Counted from the first letter of the stretch, positions 10,361 to 22,197 are shown. The stretch is 64,000 nucleotides of DNA from Haemaphysalis longicornis (GCA_013339765.2 CM023448.1:191747909-191811908); one strand, 5' to 3'. The notes: a model not told the origin generated them from the letters alone. Numbers and translations: made by a program.

Positions 10361-11780
10361 ACACGGGCTAGAACCGGCGGCAACCGGCTTCGCGAACTGC
10401 GCTCTGTAGCGCGAGCTACCTTGTGCTCCCCCCTGGAGGCGCGGACGCACGTGAACTGTTTTCTTAATAATTTTTTTCCGAGCGCCACGCGCAAGCCTGG
10501 ACGACGCTGGGCGCTCACGTCACGGTAAGTGGCGGGAGTAACTATGACACGTGAATTTTTGATGACGCCGCACACATTACGGCCAGCAACAACAGCTCCG
10601 CTGTTAAAAATGGGGCTGCTTGCACTAGTGGCACAAGGCGGGAGAAACAACGGTGCTGAAGGTCAACTTAGCTTCTTCAGAATTTGCTAATTGTTCCAGG
10701 TTTTGCTGAACTTCGTTAAGTTTTTTTTTTTTTTTTTTGGTTTCGCTATGTTCTTGCTAGGCTGAGCGAAGTGTTGAGGGGCACTGTTTCTCCAGCTTTG
10801 CACCACTAGTTCAACCTGCGCCAATTTGTTCTTGCGTTTTAGTAGCCCCCCCCCCCCCCCCCCTTCCCCCAAAATTAGTAAAGGGTAAACAAGTAAACAT
10901 CCTTCCTGCGGTGGTGCACCATTTACAGGCGGCGCAGGTTTTGTTCTTGGCATTTTTTTTTGCTAACGCCACCTGACCAGGTTCAAGCTTAAAAAGCTCT
11001 GCAGTTAAAACAAAGCCACAAAAGCTATGCAGAAACGGAAGGCGTATCTGCTGCGACGAGCAGAGCAGGCAGTGCCACTCCGTGCTGCGATAGCTAGAGT
11101 CTTCGCCGTGCTTCCTGACGGGAAGGAATGAGTGAAAGCGTTTAGCAGAAGTTTTTCAGAGTTCCTTTAACTGGACAATCCACTGCAAAATATGTTTCAT
11201 GGTACGTCGATGATTACCCAATTAACCAAAGCGATATGAAAGGCTCACAGAAACATTTAAGGCTGCTTATGTGTGTGAATGGGAAAGAATTACTCTTTAT
11301 GGCCGCAAGGGTCTTTTTATTAATTTAGTTTAGCTCATTTATATAGTTCAATATGATTTTATTCTTGGCTCATAAGCCCAAATTTTCATAAACAAAGAAA
11401 ATTGACTGACGATTGCGATACCCTCTAATGTGAAAGTTAAGCGAAGCACGAACTGCCGTCTGCTCAGCGATGGCGTATAGCTCCTGCGTCTCAGGAAGTG
11501 ATCGCGTCATCAGCGAACGCACGTCGGCTCGCGCTATACTATGGCGTTATCTCGTAGCGCGAACCGCCGGGGAGCATGCCTCTAGCGGCCTCGGCATACT
11601 GCCCTCCCCCTCGCACTTTTGCCATACCTACATCCTCCACTTTCATGGTTGCTCTATCTTCAGTGGCCTCTTCGTTGTTTCGGTTGCGACGAGGCCGACC
11701 CTGAGGTACTGCGCTAAACGAGAGCAGCGGGTGCTTAAAAGCTGCGCTCTAGAACCTGACTCTACGGAACCGCCGCAGTA
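10361..11780. other. spacer between inverted family X copies, left part
   Basis: No coding motif. It holds a T run at about 10720-10738, a C run at about 10847-10863 and a palindromic AACAGCTCCGCTGTT at 10591-10605 that recurs elsewhere in the window. Confidence 0.45.
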
Positions 11781-12290
11781 CCGCCTTGTGCTCCACTCCT
11801 CTAACCGACCACCTCGTCTCCAAATAATGCATCCTCGCCGCAGTCTTTTTGGCAGGCAGGCATGTAGCCCCCTGGCTAGGGGGCAGCGCCCAGATTCCGC
11901 CGACGCCACCCGCCCCCCCCCCCCCCCCCCCCCTTGTGGGATCCTTGCCTGAAGCTTCTGGAAATGGGCACCTTCCCTGCAGGCTACCCATTACGTCGTC
12001 CGTCCACTAAGGAGGCGACCGTCCGTCTACCATCGTTTTTTGGTACCATGGAGTGTCGCAGTGGTGCGGCGTTGCGTCGCCCCCCCCCCTCCCCCCCCCC
12101 CCCGGGTGGCTGGTGACGGGCCGCCCCTCTTCTCCAATCACGCACCCTCGCCGGAATCTTCTGGCTGGCAGGAAGGTAGGCAGACAGGTAGTTTACTGGC
12201 AAGCGGGCACCCTCTCAGTAGGGAGGCAACTTCTTTGGGTAGCAGTAAGCTTGCCCGACCGCCACCGTATTTGATACCATCAAATGTCTA
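11780..12290. repeat. tandem pair of ~313-bp units with long C tracts
   Basis: CTCCAAATAATGCATCCTCG at 11818 recurs as CTCCAATCACGCACCCTCGC near 12131, and both continue into GTCTTTTTGGCAGGCAGG-like sequence. Both units end in a TTTGATACCAT-like word. C tracts lie at about 11911-11934 and 12080-12105. The period is about 313 bases. Confidence 0.6.
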
Positions 12291-13110
12291 CGCAAGCACG
12301 CGCGCACACACGTATTTTCGCACAATGAGGCAAAAAATTTCGCATTGCGAAAAAAAAAAAAAACAAAATTGGCCGCGTATCTGCTCCTTTCGTTGCAAAT
12401 GTCGTCAAAAGACGATAGTCTTTGTAGACATTTGCCAAGGAAATGTCCCCCTTTGCTTTCCCGCTCACCTCTCATGCTGTTTCTGTACCGTCGCGCTCAT
12501 CCCAAGGTAAACACACTAAAGGTTTGCGCAAGGCGATTTGAATTTACCGCGTTCCACTGCTACAGGCCGGGTTCCTCGATGCCAGCGCTGCAGTACGGCG
12601 GAGACGCACGTGAATAGAGGCGGCCGACTACAAGGTTGATAGAACCGTGTGGCCGTGCTCCACATGCGTTCCAAGCAGAACGTGGAACCTACCTAGTGGA
12701 ACCTTTCGTTGCTGTTGCCGCGTGATTTTTCATATGCCGCCAGGAGGCGGAGGTTTTCTGCAGTAGATATAGAATATCATTTGTTATCGAAAAACCAAGC
12801 ATCCATGAATTTTTTAATAAAGGAACATTGTAAATATCCCTTGTGTACTAATTTGCTGTCTTATATTTGCGTAATGACTTGTTCTTGTTCAACAAAGTTG
12901 ACAAGTATTAACATATAAACCGGTCTTAGACGTTTACATTTGGCTGTGAGTATATAAGACTATTGCGCAATGTCAATTTTACTTGGCCGGGTGGCTGAAT
13001 CGAGTTACAGACAGACAGATGGACAGACAGACAGACAGACAGACATACAGACAGACCAAAATTTCTGGGTTTAAGTAGCCCAAGAAAGACTATCGTCTTT
13101 AAAATTGGTG
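12290..13110 (+). mobile_element. repeat family X, copy B with (GACA)n
   Basis: Longest copy of the family. It starts near a 13-A run (12350), has AAAGACGATAGTCTTT-type sequence at about 12409, matches copy A through 12960, then a (GACA)n block (13013-13058), and ends with AAGAAAGACTATCGTCTTTA (near 13082). The word near 12409 and the word near 13085 are reverse complements, suggesting subterminal inverted repeats. A related 3' half is at 14281-14600. Confidence 0.65.
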
Positions 13111-13139
13111 GATCTGCTACGCTTTTCATGTACCTATAG

Positions 13140-13390
13140 TTCTCGCTGAGCAAGTAACGGAAGCGCTTTGGACATCGTCCGGCCTACCCTCCCAACCTGG
13201 AAAAGATCCACTCCGACGCAAGGACAAGTGGTCGCGTTGGGTGACGGGCAGCTTCCGAAGCCCCTTCGCCAAGTTCTGCAGTTAGGCCCAAAGTTTGCCG
13301 TTGGGCCCAGTTTGTCAAAAGTGGAAAAGGCTAGTTTGGCCCGTGCCATTAATCGTCATGTTCTGGAGGGTGATAAGCAGCGCTGAATCG
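13140..13390 (+). pseudogene. possible Penelope-like element RT N-terminal fragment
   Basis: A plus-strand frame (13168-13386) reads GQVVALGDGQLPKPLRQVLQ and then LGPKFAVGPSLSKVEK and ARAINRHVLEGDKQR. The pattern V.L....L......VL.LGPKFA recalls the segment before the RT core of Penelope-like elements as I remember it in ticks. The frame closes at 13384 and no RT core follows, so it is a fragment at best. It could also belong to another LINE. Confidence 0.42.
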
Positions 13391-14044
13391 GGGAGTGCAT
13401 GGACGGCGTCGTGCGGTCTACAGCTAGACCTGAAATAAGATTAAAATGTTTTGGTATGATGGATTACCTGGTAAACAATGACCTGAAATAGCTTTTGTCG
13501 GTTGAAGAGGGCCAGTGCGTTGTTTTACCGAAAGTGTGTTCTGTGAGCAGGCTTTAAGAGCGGTGCATAAGAATTTGAGAGTAACAACAGCGCTTGTTTG
13601 TGTCCTCCCCTTTCGTGTCTTCGCCCAGTTCTTGCTTCGTTAGCCATCAAGGAACAGTACCAACTAGCCCAGCGTACAACACACCAGCAGTTAATGATGT
13701 TCCTGAAGGAATTCACAAGGGGGCAAGGATGCATTCGAATTAACAAAACATTGAATACTTTACACAATATTAAACCCCATACATGGGAACCACGATGAAT
13801 AAGCCATGATAGGTTGCCTCGGAATATGCGTTCATGCTTAACTTATGGATAGTGTCTAACATAAACTGATAGTATATGCCTACAACTTTACGTTAAATTG
13901 AGAGTAAAAATAGCCAAAAAACTGATGGGTTGTGCGACTACAGACAACGCATAATATTTGGTGGCGCTGTCGGGTGAATGGTAAAAATATCTACAGACAC
14001 AAGGTAGACCACCAGAATCACAAAACTAGAAATTTCAGTTTTCA
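13391..14044. other. no recognisable feature
   Basis: AT-rich, with short open frames and nothing recognisable. Confidence 0.4.
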
Positions 14045-14190
14045 AGCCCGGAACCTGTTCGGAATGGTTCCTTCGATTCGTTCCTGTTCGGGTTCAGTTC
14101 CGAAATGGCGGGAAAAATACGGCTTCGGTTCCGTTTCAGTTCCGGCAGAAAATTCGGCTTCGGTTCCGCTTTTCGGTTCGACACCCTGAT
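14045..14190. repeat. GGTTCCG-type degenerate tandem repeat
   Basis: GGTTC, GGTTCCG and TTCGGTTCCG words recur with short spacers, ending in GGTTCGACACC. The reverse-complement theme, with the matching end word GGTGTCGAACCGG, appears at 37113-37200. The two loci may be copies of one family. Confidence 0.6.
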
Positions 14191-14280
14191 TGGAACCTTT
14201 GGTTACTGTCGGACTTATTGGAATGCCGCCACGAGGGCCAGTGTCGCGCGCGAGTTCTTTTTGTATTTCTGGGCCGAAAC

Positions 14281-14488
14281 ATTTTTTCAAGGCACATTAT
14301 TTTATTTGCTATCGCAAAAAATCAAGCAGCCATGTTTGAAAAAAACACGACAAATATCACTTACGTACTGATGTTTGTCTCAAATCCGCCACCAGATTAA
14401 GTAGTTCGGAAATGTTTCGCCTATATAAACGTCTCGTTCAAGCATTCTAGCTTTTGACCGGGCGGATGAATCGAGGGACGGACGGACG

Positions 14489-14539
<51 letters not shown>

Positions 14540-14600
14540 CAAAATTTTCGAGTTTAAGTAACTAAAGAAAGACTATCGAATTTAAAACACGGTTACGGTG
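14281..14600 (+). mobile_element. repeat family X, partial copy C
   Basis: Starts around TTTGCTATCGCAAAAAATCA, continues with a diverged version of copy B, then (GACG/GACA)n at 14470-14540, then ACCAAAATTTTCGAGTTTAA and AAAGAAAGACTATCG. The central part of copies A and B is missing. Confidence 0.6.
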
Positions 14601-15135
14601 ATCTATTAAGCCAGCAGTACTAAAAGAATAAGGCAGACAAAATGCTACTTCATTCGATCAAACACTGCCAGAATAACAACCATGCGAAGTTCAGGTCAAA
14701 CCACTCTTAATTACATCACGGAACTAGAAAAAAAACTTAAGAGCCATTCTATTGTTTGAAGGTGGGTGACCAGCGAAGCTTTTAAGCACACGACATATAG
14801 GTGACACAAAATTTAGGCGAAAGGTTGGAACAAATTTCGTTTCTCTCGAGCGTTGACGGTGGTCGTCCCTAGGAAAGAGTGTCGCGCTTCGAACACGATA
14901 CATACATTGAATAGGAGCAATAAATTTTGCCGTGGTTGAACGTGGTTAAGCCAGATTTGTCAAGCAAAAGCTCGGTTTTCTGCCGAAAGCGTGCAGTGAC
15001 CGCGCACACAATTGCACCGCAAGGAAAGACACAGACGCTGCTCGGCACAGTTTCCCCTGTAGCACGAACGCGCAATGAACTCGGATGCATCCAGCGCCTC
15101 CTTGTGTATCGTTTTCTGGTGGCACGCACCCTCTA
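14601..15135. other. no recognisable feature
   Basis: No motif, repeat or splice-like open exon recognised. Confidence 0.4.
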
Positions 15136-15352
15136 TCTTTCCCTCTATCCCCTCTCCGTACCTCTCCCCTTGGAACAAAACGAGCGATTAGACGCCTTCA
15201 CTTTGCAACTGCACGAAGCGCTGATTTACCTTGGCAGAGCTGGCCCGTACTCTTTCCCCTATCTTCTCTCCGCACCCCTTCTCTTGAAACGAACGAGGGA
15301 TAATGCGCTTTCACTGCACAAGCGCACGAGATGCTGGCATGGCCTTGGCTGA
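15136..15352. repeat. tandem dimer, ~114-bp unit
   Basis: The unit from about 15136 (TATCCCCTCTCCGTACCTCT, then GAACAAAACGAGCGATTA and CTTTGCAACTGCACGAAGCG) is repeated from about 15250 (TATCTTCTCTCCGCACCCCT, GAAACGAACGAGGGATAA, CTTTCACTGCACAAGCGCAC). The copies are roughly 75-80% alike by eye. Confidence 0.65.
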
Positions 15353-15353
15353 G

Positions 15354-15776
<423 letters not shown>

Positions 15777-15778
15777 TA

Positions 15779-17766
15779 CACTCTAAGAAAAAAGAGTGGT
15801 AGTTTCTCCCTTAAGGGTGGAACAGGAATGTATCATATATTTCACCCTAAGAGGTAGAAAGATTCTCCCTTTAAGAAGTAGGAGCGCGTTTCTACCCCTA
15901 GGAGTGGAGGAAGATTTCCTCCTTTCGTGAGCTAATGGAGGAGTGTTCCTCCCCAGGTAGCGTCACCCAAGCAAGGCTTGTCATGTGAGAAAGGCCTAGC
16001 GACCTGGTCGGTTTGAGAATCGAGGAAGTACAAATACGCAGGTTACCGTTTTGTGTGCCCTTAAAATGCGCTAAAATAACAAAGAAATTACCTACCGAGC
16101 ACCAGAACTGCGGTTAGCAAGCGATGTCGCCAATCGTATATGCGCGACATCTTGCATTCGTCTCGCTGCGCGCCCCGCCTACGCATTCAGAGTGAACGCG
16201 CCGCCGTAAACAAAGCAGAAGTCATACCGATTGCTTACAAAATGCCGCCTTTATTTCCGAAAGGCTCGTAACCCCGCCGTTCACCTCACACGAGATCACA
16301 AGTATCCAATGCGGCCGTTTGAGAACAACCAGTTGTTGTTAGTCGTCTTACGTTGCTACAACCGATGCATCAAAACGCGGATCGTCTGCAATCTCAGCGC
16401 AAAGGCAATGCAGGCAACACTGTACCGTCGCTGTCGAAACTAGAGTGAACTAGAATATTTGAAATATTCTAGTTCACTGTATGGAAACCATCGAAACCGT
16501 CCGAGCGGGGAGATGACATTGCTCGCCCCCTGGCGTGCTCGAAGTAAAGCAACCGTAAACGTAAAATGACCGATAGATGACGCAAAAAAAAAGTAGGGGT
16601 GGGGAGGGGCAGCTACTAAGCATCACCAGCAGTGGGCACTTACATCAAGGTGTTTCCTTGGTTTCCTTTATGGATAACGTATATATAGCCAACATCACAG
16701 AGGCCGCATGTGGGCGGGCACATATTGGGAAGAAACATAGCACAACACAGCGACATAACTTCATTAATGGCACTGGCCAACGCACAATACACGCAAGACA
16801 CAACATCGCAAGCATAATACACCACAACATATACTACATTTACACATGTCCGCATGATCACAGGCCACAACTAAACATTGAAACGGCGACAAAGTATTTA
16901 TAACCCTGATCGCCGAGAATGCAGGTAGGAACAGTGAGATCGTTACTTGTTTCGATACCCCACGGCAGTGCGTAAGCCTTAGGTGGGTTTTGTTATTGCA
17001 TCAAATAAAACTCGTGCAATTGCAAACTTTTATTAATTTGAGGTTTTGTAAGAAGCAGTAAAATAGCTCAAAGAAGAAAAAACGTTTCACGAAACAGTGC
17101 GGCAGGTATGTTAGGGTAATGATACTTATTGCCTCGCCTTCGCTATTTTACCGTAGAGCGCACCGCTGGTCTGGCAACCACTCAGCCAATTTTACCGAAT
17201 GGGGGCTTTTTGTTGTTGGTAACTGATGCGTCAATATGCTGCGGTCCGTGCTCGTTGACGAAAAAACGGCCAGTTTGCTATCATCGCTGACCTCTTTTAC
17301 CCTTGGGAGTCAGTATAAAACGTCCACAAATGCAGTGGTAACGTTGAACAGGGCGCAGGCGAGTCGCACACAGCAAGCATGCAGCGGTGCCCACAGAATG
17401 TGCTTCAAACACACGGCTGGCAAGCTGTGCGTTAGCGTGGCGGGCACATGGTAATAATAAAAAAGAAAGACAGCGAGAAAACAAGCAAGCAGCACATCAC
17501 AGGGGAGGTGTTGGTCATAGTCGTCGTATGCGCCCGATCGGCGAAAGCCACAGTGCAACGATGAACGGTTTCGTTTTCGGCGTCGGCACCGACAGCAGAT
17601 TGCAGACGACAGGGGAGAATATTTCCTCCATTTCCTTCCCCGTTTCGGTGTTTCGTAGAGGCCGTACAGAGGGCGCTACGTGTAATTAGCTAAAGGGAGA
17701 ATCTCGCTGGTCCGGGGGAGAAAACCCTCGATTTCCTCCTTTTTTCTACCCTTTTTTCTTAGAGTG
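15779..17766. mobile_element. CACTA-like non-autonomous DNA transposon
   Basis: Ends are CACTCTAAGAAAAAAGAGTG (15779) and its imperfect complement CTTTTTTCTTAGAGTG (to 17766), flanked by TA at 15777-15778 and 17767-17768. Subterminal CCTTAAGGGTGGAA-like words repeat several times in the first 180 bases, and GGGAGAA/TTCTCC words occur at the other end. CACT-type termini, subterminal repeats and a 2-bp duplication fit the CMC (CACTA/Mirage) superfamily, though a TA duplication alone would also fit Tc1/mariner. No transposase was found in 1,988 bp. It splits LINE sequence on both sides. Confidence 0.68.
16444..16478. repeat. perfect 16-bp hairpin, 3-nt loop
   Basis: AGTGAACTAGAATATT at 16444-16459 pairs exactly with 16463-16478 around TGA. 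It lies inside the CACTA-like element. Confidence 0.92.
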
Positions 17767-17768
17767 TA

Positions 17769-18120
17769 CCCTCCTTTCAGGTTGGTGTTGCTGTTTCGGG
17801 CTGAGCTTCTCCGGGGCCAGTCGTGGGTGTGATGGGTAGTTACTCGGCTGTTTCCTCGGTGCCTGCTGCTCTGGCTTTCTTCTGTCTTCGTTCCGAGCTG
17901 TGGTCGTCGGTGGTCCTTCTTGCGCTGTACTGTGTTGTTGCATCTTGTCCATCATTTTCGAGTAGCGATGCGCTTTTTGTAGGCTTGGTAGCGGACTGCC
18001 AGGTCCGCTGCATGTCGTTCTTCACAGCTGTTACTGTCTGCACTGTGCGGTCCGCCGCAGTATGCACATCTAGTGATGCAGCTGTGTTCTGCGTCGTCTT
18101 TTTTTTAAATGCAGAGCATT
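17769..18120 (-). pseudogene. LINE gag-like ORF1 with zinc knuckle
   Basis: The minus strand reads CITRCAYCGGPHSADSNSCE and then ERHAADLAVRYQAYKKRIA before a stop. The spacing CxxCxxxHxxxxxxC followed by a basic helix is the last zinc knuckle and tail of I/Jockey-type LINE ORF1 proteins, which bind the element's RNA. A basic Ser/Thr/Gln-rich tail continues in other frames to 17769, where the CACTA-like element is inserted. Confidence 0.62.
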
Positions 18121-18179
18121 TCAGTAACTCACGATGTCACCCGCGTTGACGTCCGTAGTCCGCACCCCTCCCTACTATA

Positions 18180-18290
18180 TAAAAAAAAATACTATCCGGC
18201 GCCCGGGTTTCGATCCCTTGACCCTGCGGGCGGAACGCAATGTACATGGTGCTCTACCCACTGCGCCACAAAGCCGACACAGAATGGGAG
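18180..18290 (-). mobile_element. tRNA-derived SINE-like unit
   Basis: The minus strand has an A box-type TGTGGCGCAGTGGGTAGAGC (18251-18270) and a B box-type GGGATCGAAACCC (18205-18217), followed by a T run (about 18180-18190) that would stop pol III. The A-B spacing is near tRNA size but the arms do not fold as a full tRNA. The family differs from the SINE at 1244. Confidence 0.6.
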
Positions 18291-18377
18291 GCTACGGACG
18301 CGCCTTATATCGTTGACTCAAATTACTGCTGACGAGCGCTCTCTCGTCAGCAGTTGCCACAAGTGCAACAACATTAA

Positions 18378-20156
18378 AGGGGTCCTGAAATACCTTCCGC
18401 CGATGCGTGGATGTACATGTAACCAAATAAAGCAATGTATTAGCAATCTCCTCCCGCAAGAATTTTGTTGAAGCGATGAGTATTAGCTGAGAAATCGTAA
18501 ATCAAAAACCGCGCATTATCGTCGCGCCGCGTTTCCTCCTCCTTTCAACTTACTCTCCGCTGTTGACGGCGAGCGAGCCTTCCCTCCCATGATGCTGCGC
18601 TCCTCGGCGGTGACGTACTTCCGCTATTGCGCTGCTCACACAGCCGTCTGCTACGGGCAAACTTTGTTGACACCATGAATCCCGCAATCCGCTCAAGGAT
18701 GGAAAAGCGAACGAAAAATCTGGCCCCATGTGTGCGGCGGCCTGGCCTTGCCCTTTCGCGGTGTACGTTGCTGCAGAACTTTGCTATCGGCGGCACGCGA
18801 CTTTTTATCAGCGGCGAACTCGCAGCCGCACGGGGAGGATCCTGCCCTCGCTCCCTTGGATGCACAGCGCACTGTTTATCCAAAAAGCGCCGTATCAGAT
18901 GTGGCCCCGGTGGTGCCGGGTCTTATTTTGTGGCGGTGGTAATTCCTGCCGGCGGCATGTGAAAAAGACATTTTAAACCGATACAGAACCCGTGCACGAA
19001 ACGCCAGTTCAGCTTGGGGCGACGCGTGGTGGAGAGCGGCAACGTCGGCAAAACATGCTCCGCCACGGCTCTGAGCTTCCTCGCGCTGGAGCGAGCACCA
19101 TTTCTTTGACAATACCAAACATCGGTTGCCCTGGCAACAAGGCACAAACCGCTCTAGAAGTCAGTTATACGGTTGCGTGATCCCGGTTCAGCTTGGCGTC
19201 CCACCTCGCGGCATATGGGCACTGCAGGCATACTACTCACTCCCATTTGGAAGTGCGAGATTTCTTTGGCATTACAGTAGGTGATGGTGTGTGTGTGTTG
19301 TGGACGCCTTTGTTTCGCGATGAAATGCGACGTTGTGCTTCTGCTGGTGAATAGTGCTTCCCATGGTCTGGATTATCTTTCTCAAGTGGCGTACGACTCA
19401 ACCTCGCATGGGGTATGTGCAGTGTGCGTGGCTAAAAGCCATCTCGGCTTGTGCGCCAGAGTTAAGTGACTTGCTGTTCGTCCCCGCAAACCGCGCGCGA
19501 GGTGAGTGCCGAATTTACGAGGGGCACGAGGAGGCAACCCATCGTCTGTCAATCGCGGTTCGGACTTGCAACGTTGTGACGTTGTGTTCGTTCGTAACGC
19601 ATCTCTGGATTGTTTGGAAGTTGAATAAAATGTATGCGTCAAACCCGGGCATTCGGCTCAAGGCGTTCTCTGCGATTGCAAGAAAGAAGTGCCACGGGAC
19701 TTCAACACTTTCTTTATGGAACGTACTCAAGTAAGAGAATATTCATGTCGTGTTATGGCCCTGTTGCATTCAATAAAAACGGTTAAGCGTTTGTTTACAC
19801 TTGTTTCGTTTGTCGTAAAATGTCCAAGCACTCCGGCACTCCGCTAGCTGATCAGCCGGCGACCCGACGCTGAGCAGACGACTCATCTCTTTGCCGGAAG
19901 TGCGTGAAAAAGCCGCCCAATAGCAGGATGTCTAGCTCATGACGAACATCTGGGAATGGATGATGTAGACATGTGAAGATGGCGGCGTCCAAAAACACGA
20001 AGGAAAGGGTGAGAAAAAAGCGACAAACTTTGCAACAAAAGTGTGAGCTTTCCGCTGCGCGTAAAAGAGTAATACTTGGCACAGATGATGTTGACGACCC
20101 AATCTAACGATTGCGCTAGTCAATTTAGTGTGCTCAAAACGCCTTTCAGGGCCCCT
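18378..20156. mobile_element. TTAA-flanked DNA transposon, ~1.78 kb
   Basis: TTAA lies at 18374-18377 and 20157-20160. Inside, the left end is AGGGGTCCTGAAA and the complement of the right end is AGGGGCCCTGAAA. TTAA duplications are used by piggyBac and Kolobok elements. No transposase is recognisable; several open frames (18627-18962, 19354-19734) have no known domain. Probably non-autonomous. Confidence 0.62.
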
Positions 20157-20160
20157 TTAA

Positions 20161-20539
20161 CGTAACGCAAACTACTTAACATCGTGCGCCCCCGGAAATG
20201 CTCTGCATTTGATCGTGCCCCTCATCAGAAAAAAAAAACACAAATAAAAATACTGAGGGCACGTGCGCGTGCGCCTTCTGAGGCGCCTCCGGTGGCGACC
20301 AGCTCGACCTCCGAGAACACTCAGCCCAGCGTTCGTGTAGTGATCTCTCGCGTGCTCTTCCACTCGCCAGTTCACGTACTTTCACGCCTGAAGTGGGAAG
20401 CACAGAAAGCGAGTTCACGCTACAGACGCCGAGTTGGCGAAGCCGGCCGCTGCGGTGCTAACGCGGTCCACTTTGGGAGAGGATGTAAAATCATGCGGAC
20501 TTTCTAAAGCGATCCAGGCCTGCAACTCATGGAGAACTT
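20161..20539. other. no recognisable feature
   Basis: A minus-strand open frame (20415-20681) crosses into the next LINE ORF1 but this part has no motif. Confidence 0.35.
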
Positions 20540-21370
20540 TCAGCGGCAAATTCGGAAATCCATGTGAGGGGCAACAACCGGGTCTCCGACGAAGGGAGAG
20601 GGGTCGCCAGCTCTGCTGTTTCTCCAGAGAGCCTTGCACCAGCAAGCTGCGCCAATTTCCTTTCCTTTTTTTCTGAGCCACATTTGGGGCAGAGTGGGTC
20701 CCTCACCTTTGTACACACATCCGCTCGGTGCCCTATAGCTAGGCTCTTCGTACAGTATTGCGCTCTTGGTCGGTGAGGGCGGCAGCGGTATATGCCCCCG
20801 TTGTAGTTCACTTCTCTGGGGATGTAAGTGTCTTTAAAAGTAATGATGGCAGTACGAGTCGATCCCATCATCCTGGCGGAAAGAATTTCATAGCCTGGTG
20901 ACTTTAAGTACTTGATCAGGGTGGCTGATTCGGTTCGCGGCTCAACATTATGGATGACGCCGCTACAGGTTTCCCTCGCGGTCGCCGCGTGTATCTTGAC
21001 GTCGTAGAGGCCCTTCTCCGTTGCTATCTTCTGGCATGCTTCTAATTTCTGGGTTGCGGTGGGGTAGTTACATGATATGGAGGCAAGGTCTTGACAGGAT
21101 GGATGCTCACTGCAGTGTTAGCAGCCTCGTTGGGGGTGAGTTCAGGTCTTAGTATTAGCTCCTTGTGAAGCCCACGGGGGTTAAATACGGCGAGGTTAAG
21201 GCCTCCGGTGGGTCGCAGAATGAGTTTGGTGATTTCATGGCTGCTCACCTGGCTTCGGAAGGCGGGATTCTACCATCCGTCTTCGTCCTGAGTGTACTTC
21301 GGCATCGAGTCCGTCGGGAGTGGCGTCGACGAGTTCTGTCGGCGCGGCCGGGTGGCCCTACTTGTAGCTA
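20540..21370 (-). pseudogene. I/R1-like LINE ORF1 (gag) with zinc knuckles
   Basis: The minus strand encodes a gag-like ORF1 in two or three frames. In order: PKYTQDEDGW (near 21300), SSHEITKLILRPTGGLNLAV, TAVSIHPVK, then TATEKGLYDVKIHAATARET-like sequence, IKYLKSPGYEILSARMMGST, AIITFKDTYIPREVNYNGG and knuckles around YCTKSLAIGHRADVC and PLCPKCGS. The alternating domain and cysteine knuckles fit ORF1 of RNase H-type LINEs. The knuckle first Cys pair is partly lost (YCTKS). A probable 5' UTR lies at 21371-21640. Confidence 0.7.
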
Positions 21371-22159
21371 GGCCTTAGGCCTACCTTGCGGGCACAACGT
21401 GGTCCTGTACTAAACGACACAGAAAGTTGTACCAGGTGATGGTGCGGCCTCGAAAATTTGTGAGAAAGGTCAGAACCACTTTCGGTGTCCGCTTCGGTGG
21501 TCAGGTAAGGTGGTCGAGATGAATTTCCTGCGATTTCGAGGAAATTCCACGGAGCCGTGGTGACTTGCTGCCGTCGGTGGCGGCCGACTGCAGCGTCCCC
21601 GGAGCTTGAGAGTCAGATTGACGTTACGAGTAATCAGGGGTTTTCTGGGTTTGATTGGAGCAATATGCTTTGTTTAAAATGTAGATAGGTGTTCAATGCT
21701 GAGAGAACGTTAAGGTGCTCTGGAGGCCGCACTTCGCTAAAGGAAGGAAATTGAGGAAGGGTGCAGTCTCAGCAGCTGGTCGCGAATGGTATTACGCCAT
21801 TCAGCATTGCTTGTTGGTTCGCAATGGGTGGACAAGAAGCCGCGGCTTTCATACCTATTGCAGTTCTGAAAATAAAAACGCTAGGATTGCACATAACTCT
21901 ACGCGTTTACGTAAGTAGCTCCATGGGGTATACCTGCCACCCGCATCAGCGGAGCACGAACGGTCTAAGCGCTTAATTTAGTTTGCTTATCAGACCGAAG
22001 GTATCTATGTCGCCAAGCACACTTGACAGCGGCGTGGTACTTTTCAGATCACACTGCACTAAGGCGCTTTTCGGGTACGATGTGTATATCATGCCTATGC
22101 TTATAAATCGAAATAAAGGATATGTACCCCTGTTTCTGTGCTAACGGCTTGATAAATTC

Positions 22160-22162
<3 letters not shown>
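21371..22162. other. probable LINE 5' UTR, then unassigned DNA
   Basis: The first ~270 bases are GC-rich and directly upstream of the minus-strand ORF1, so they may be its 5' UTR. The rest shows nothing recognisable. Confidence 0.35.

Positions 22163-22197
<35 letters not shown>

Noticed and set aside
11749..12116. Gly/Pro-rich frames
   Set aside because: They arise from poly-C tracts between tandem units.
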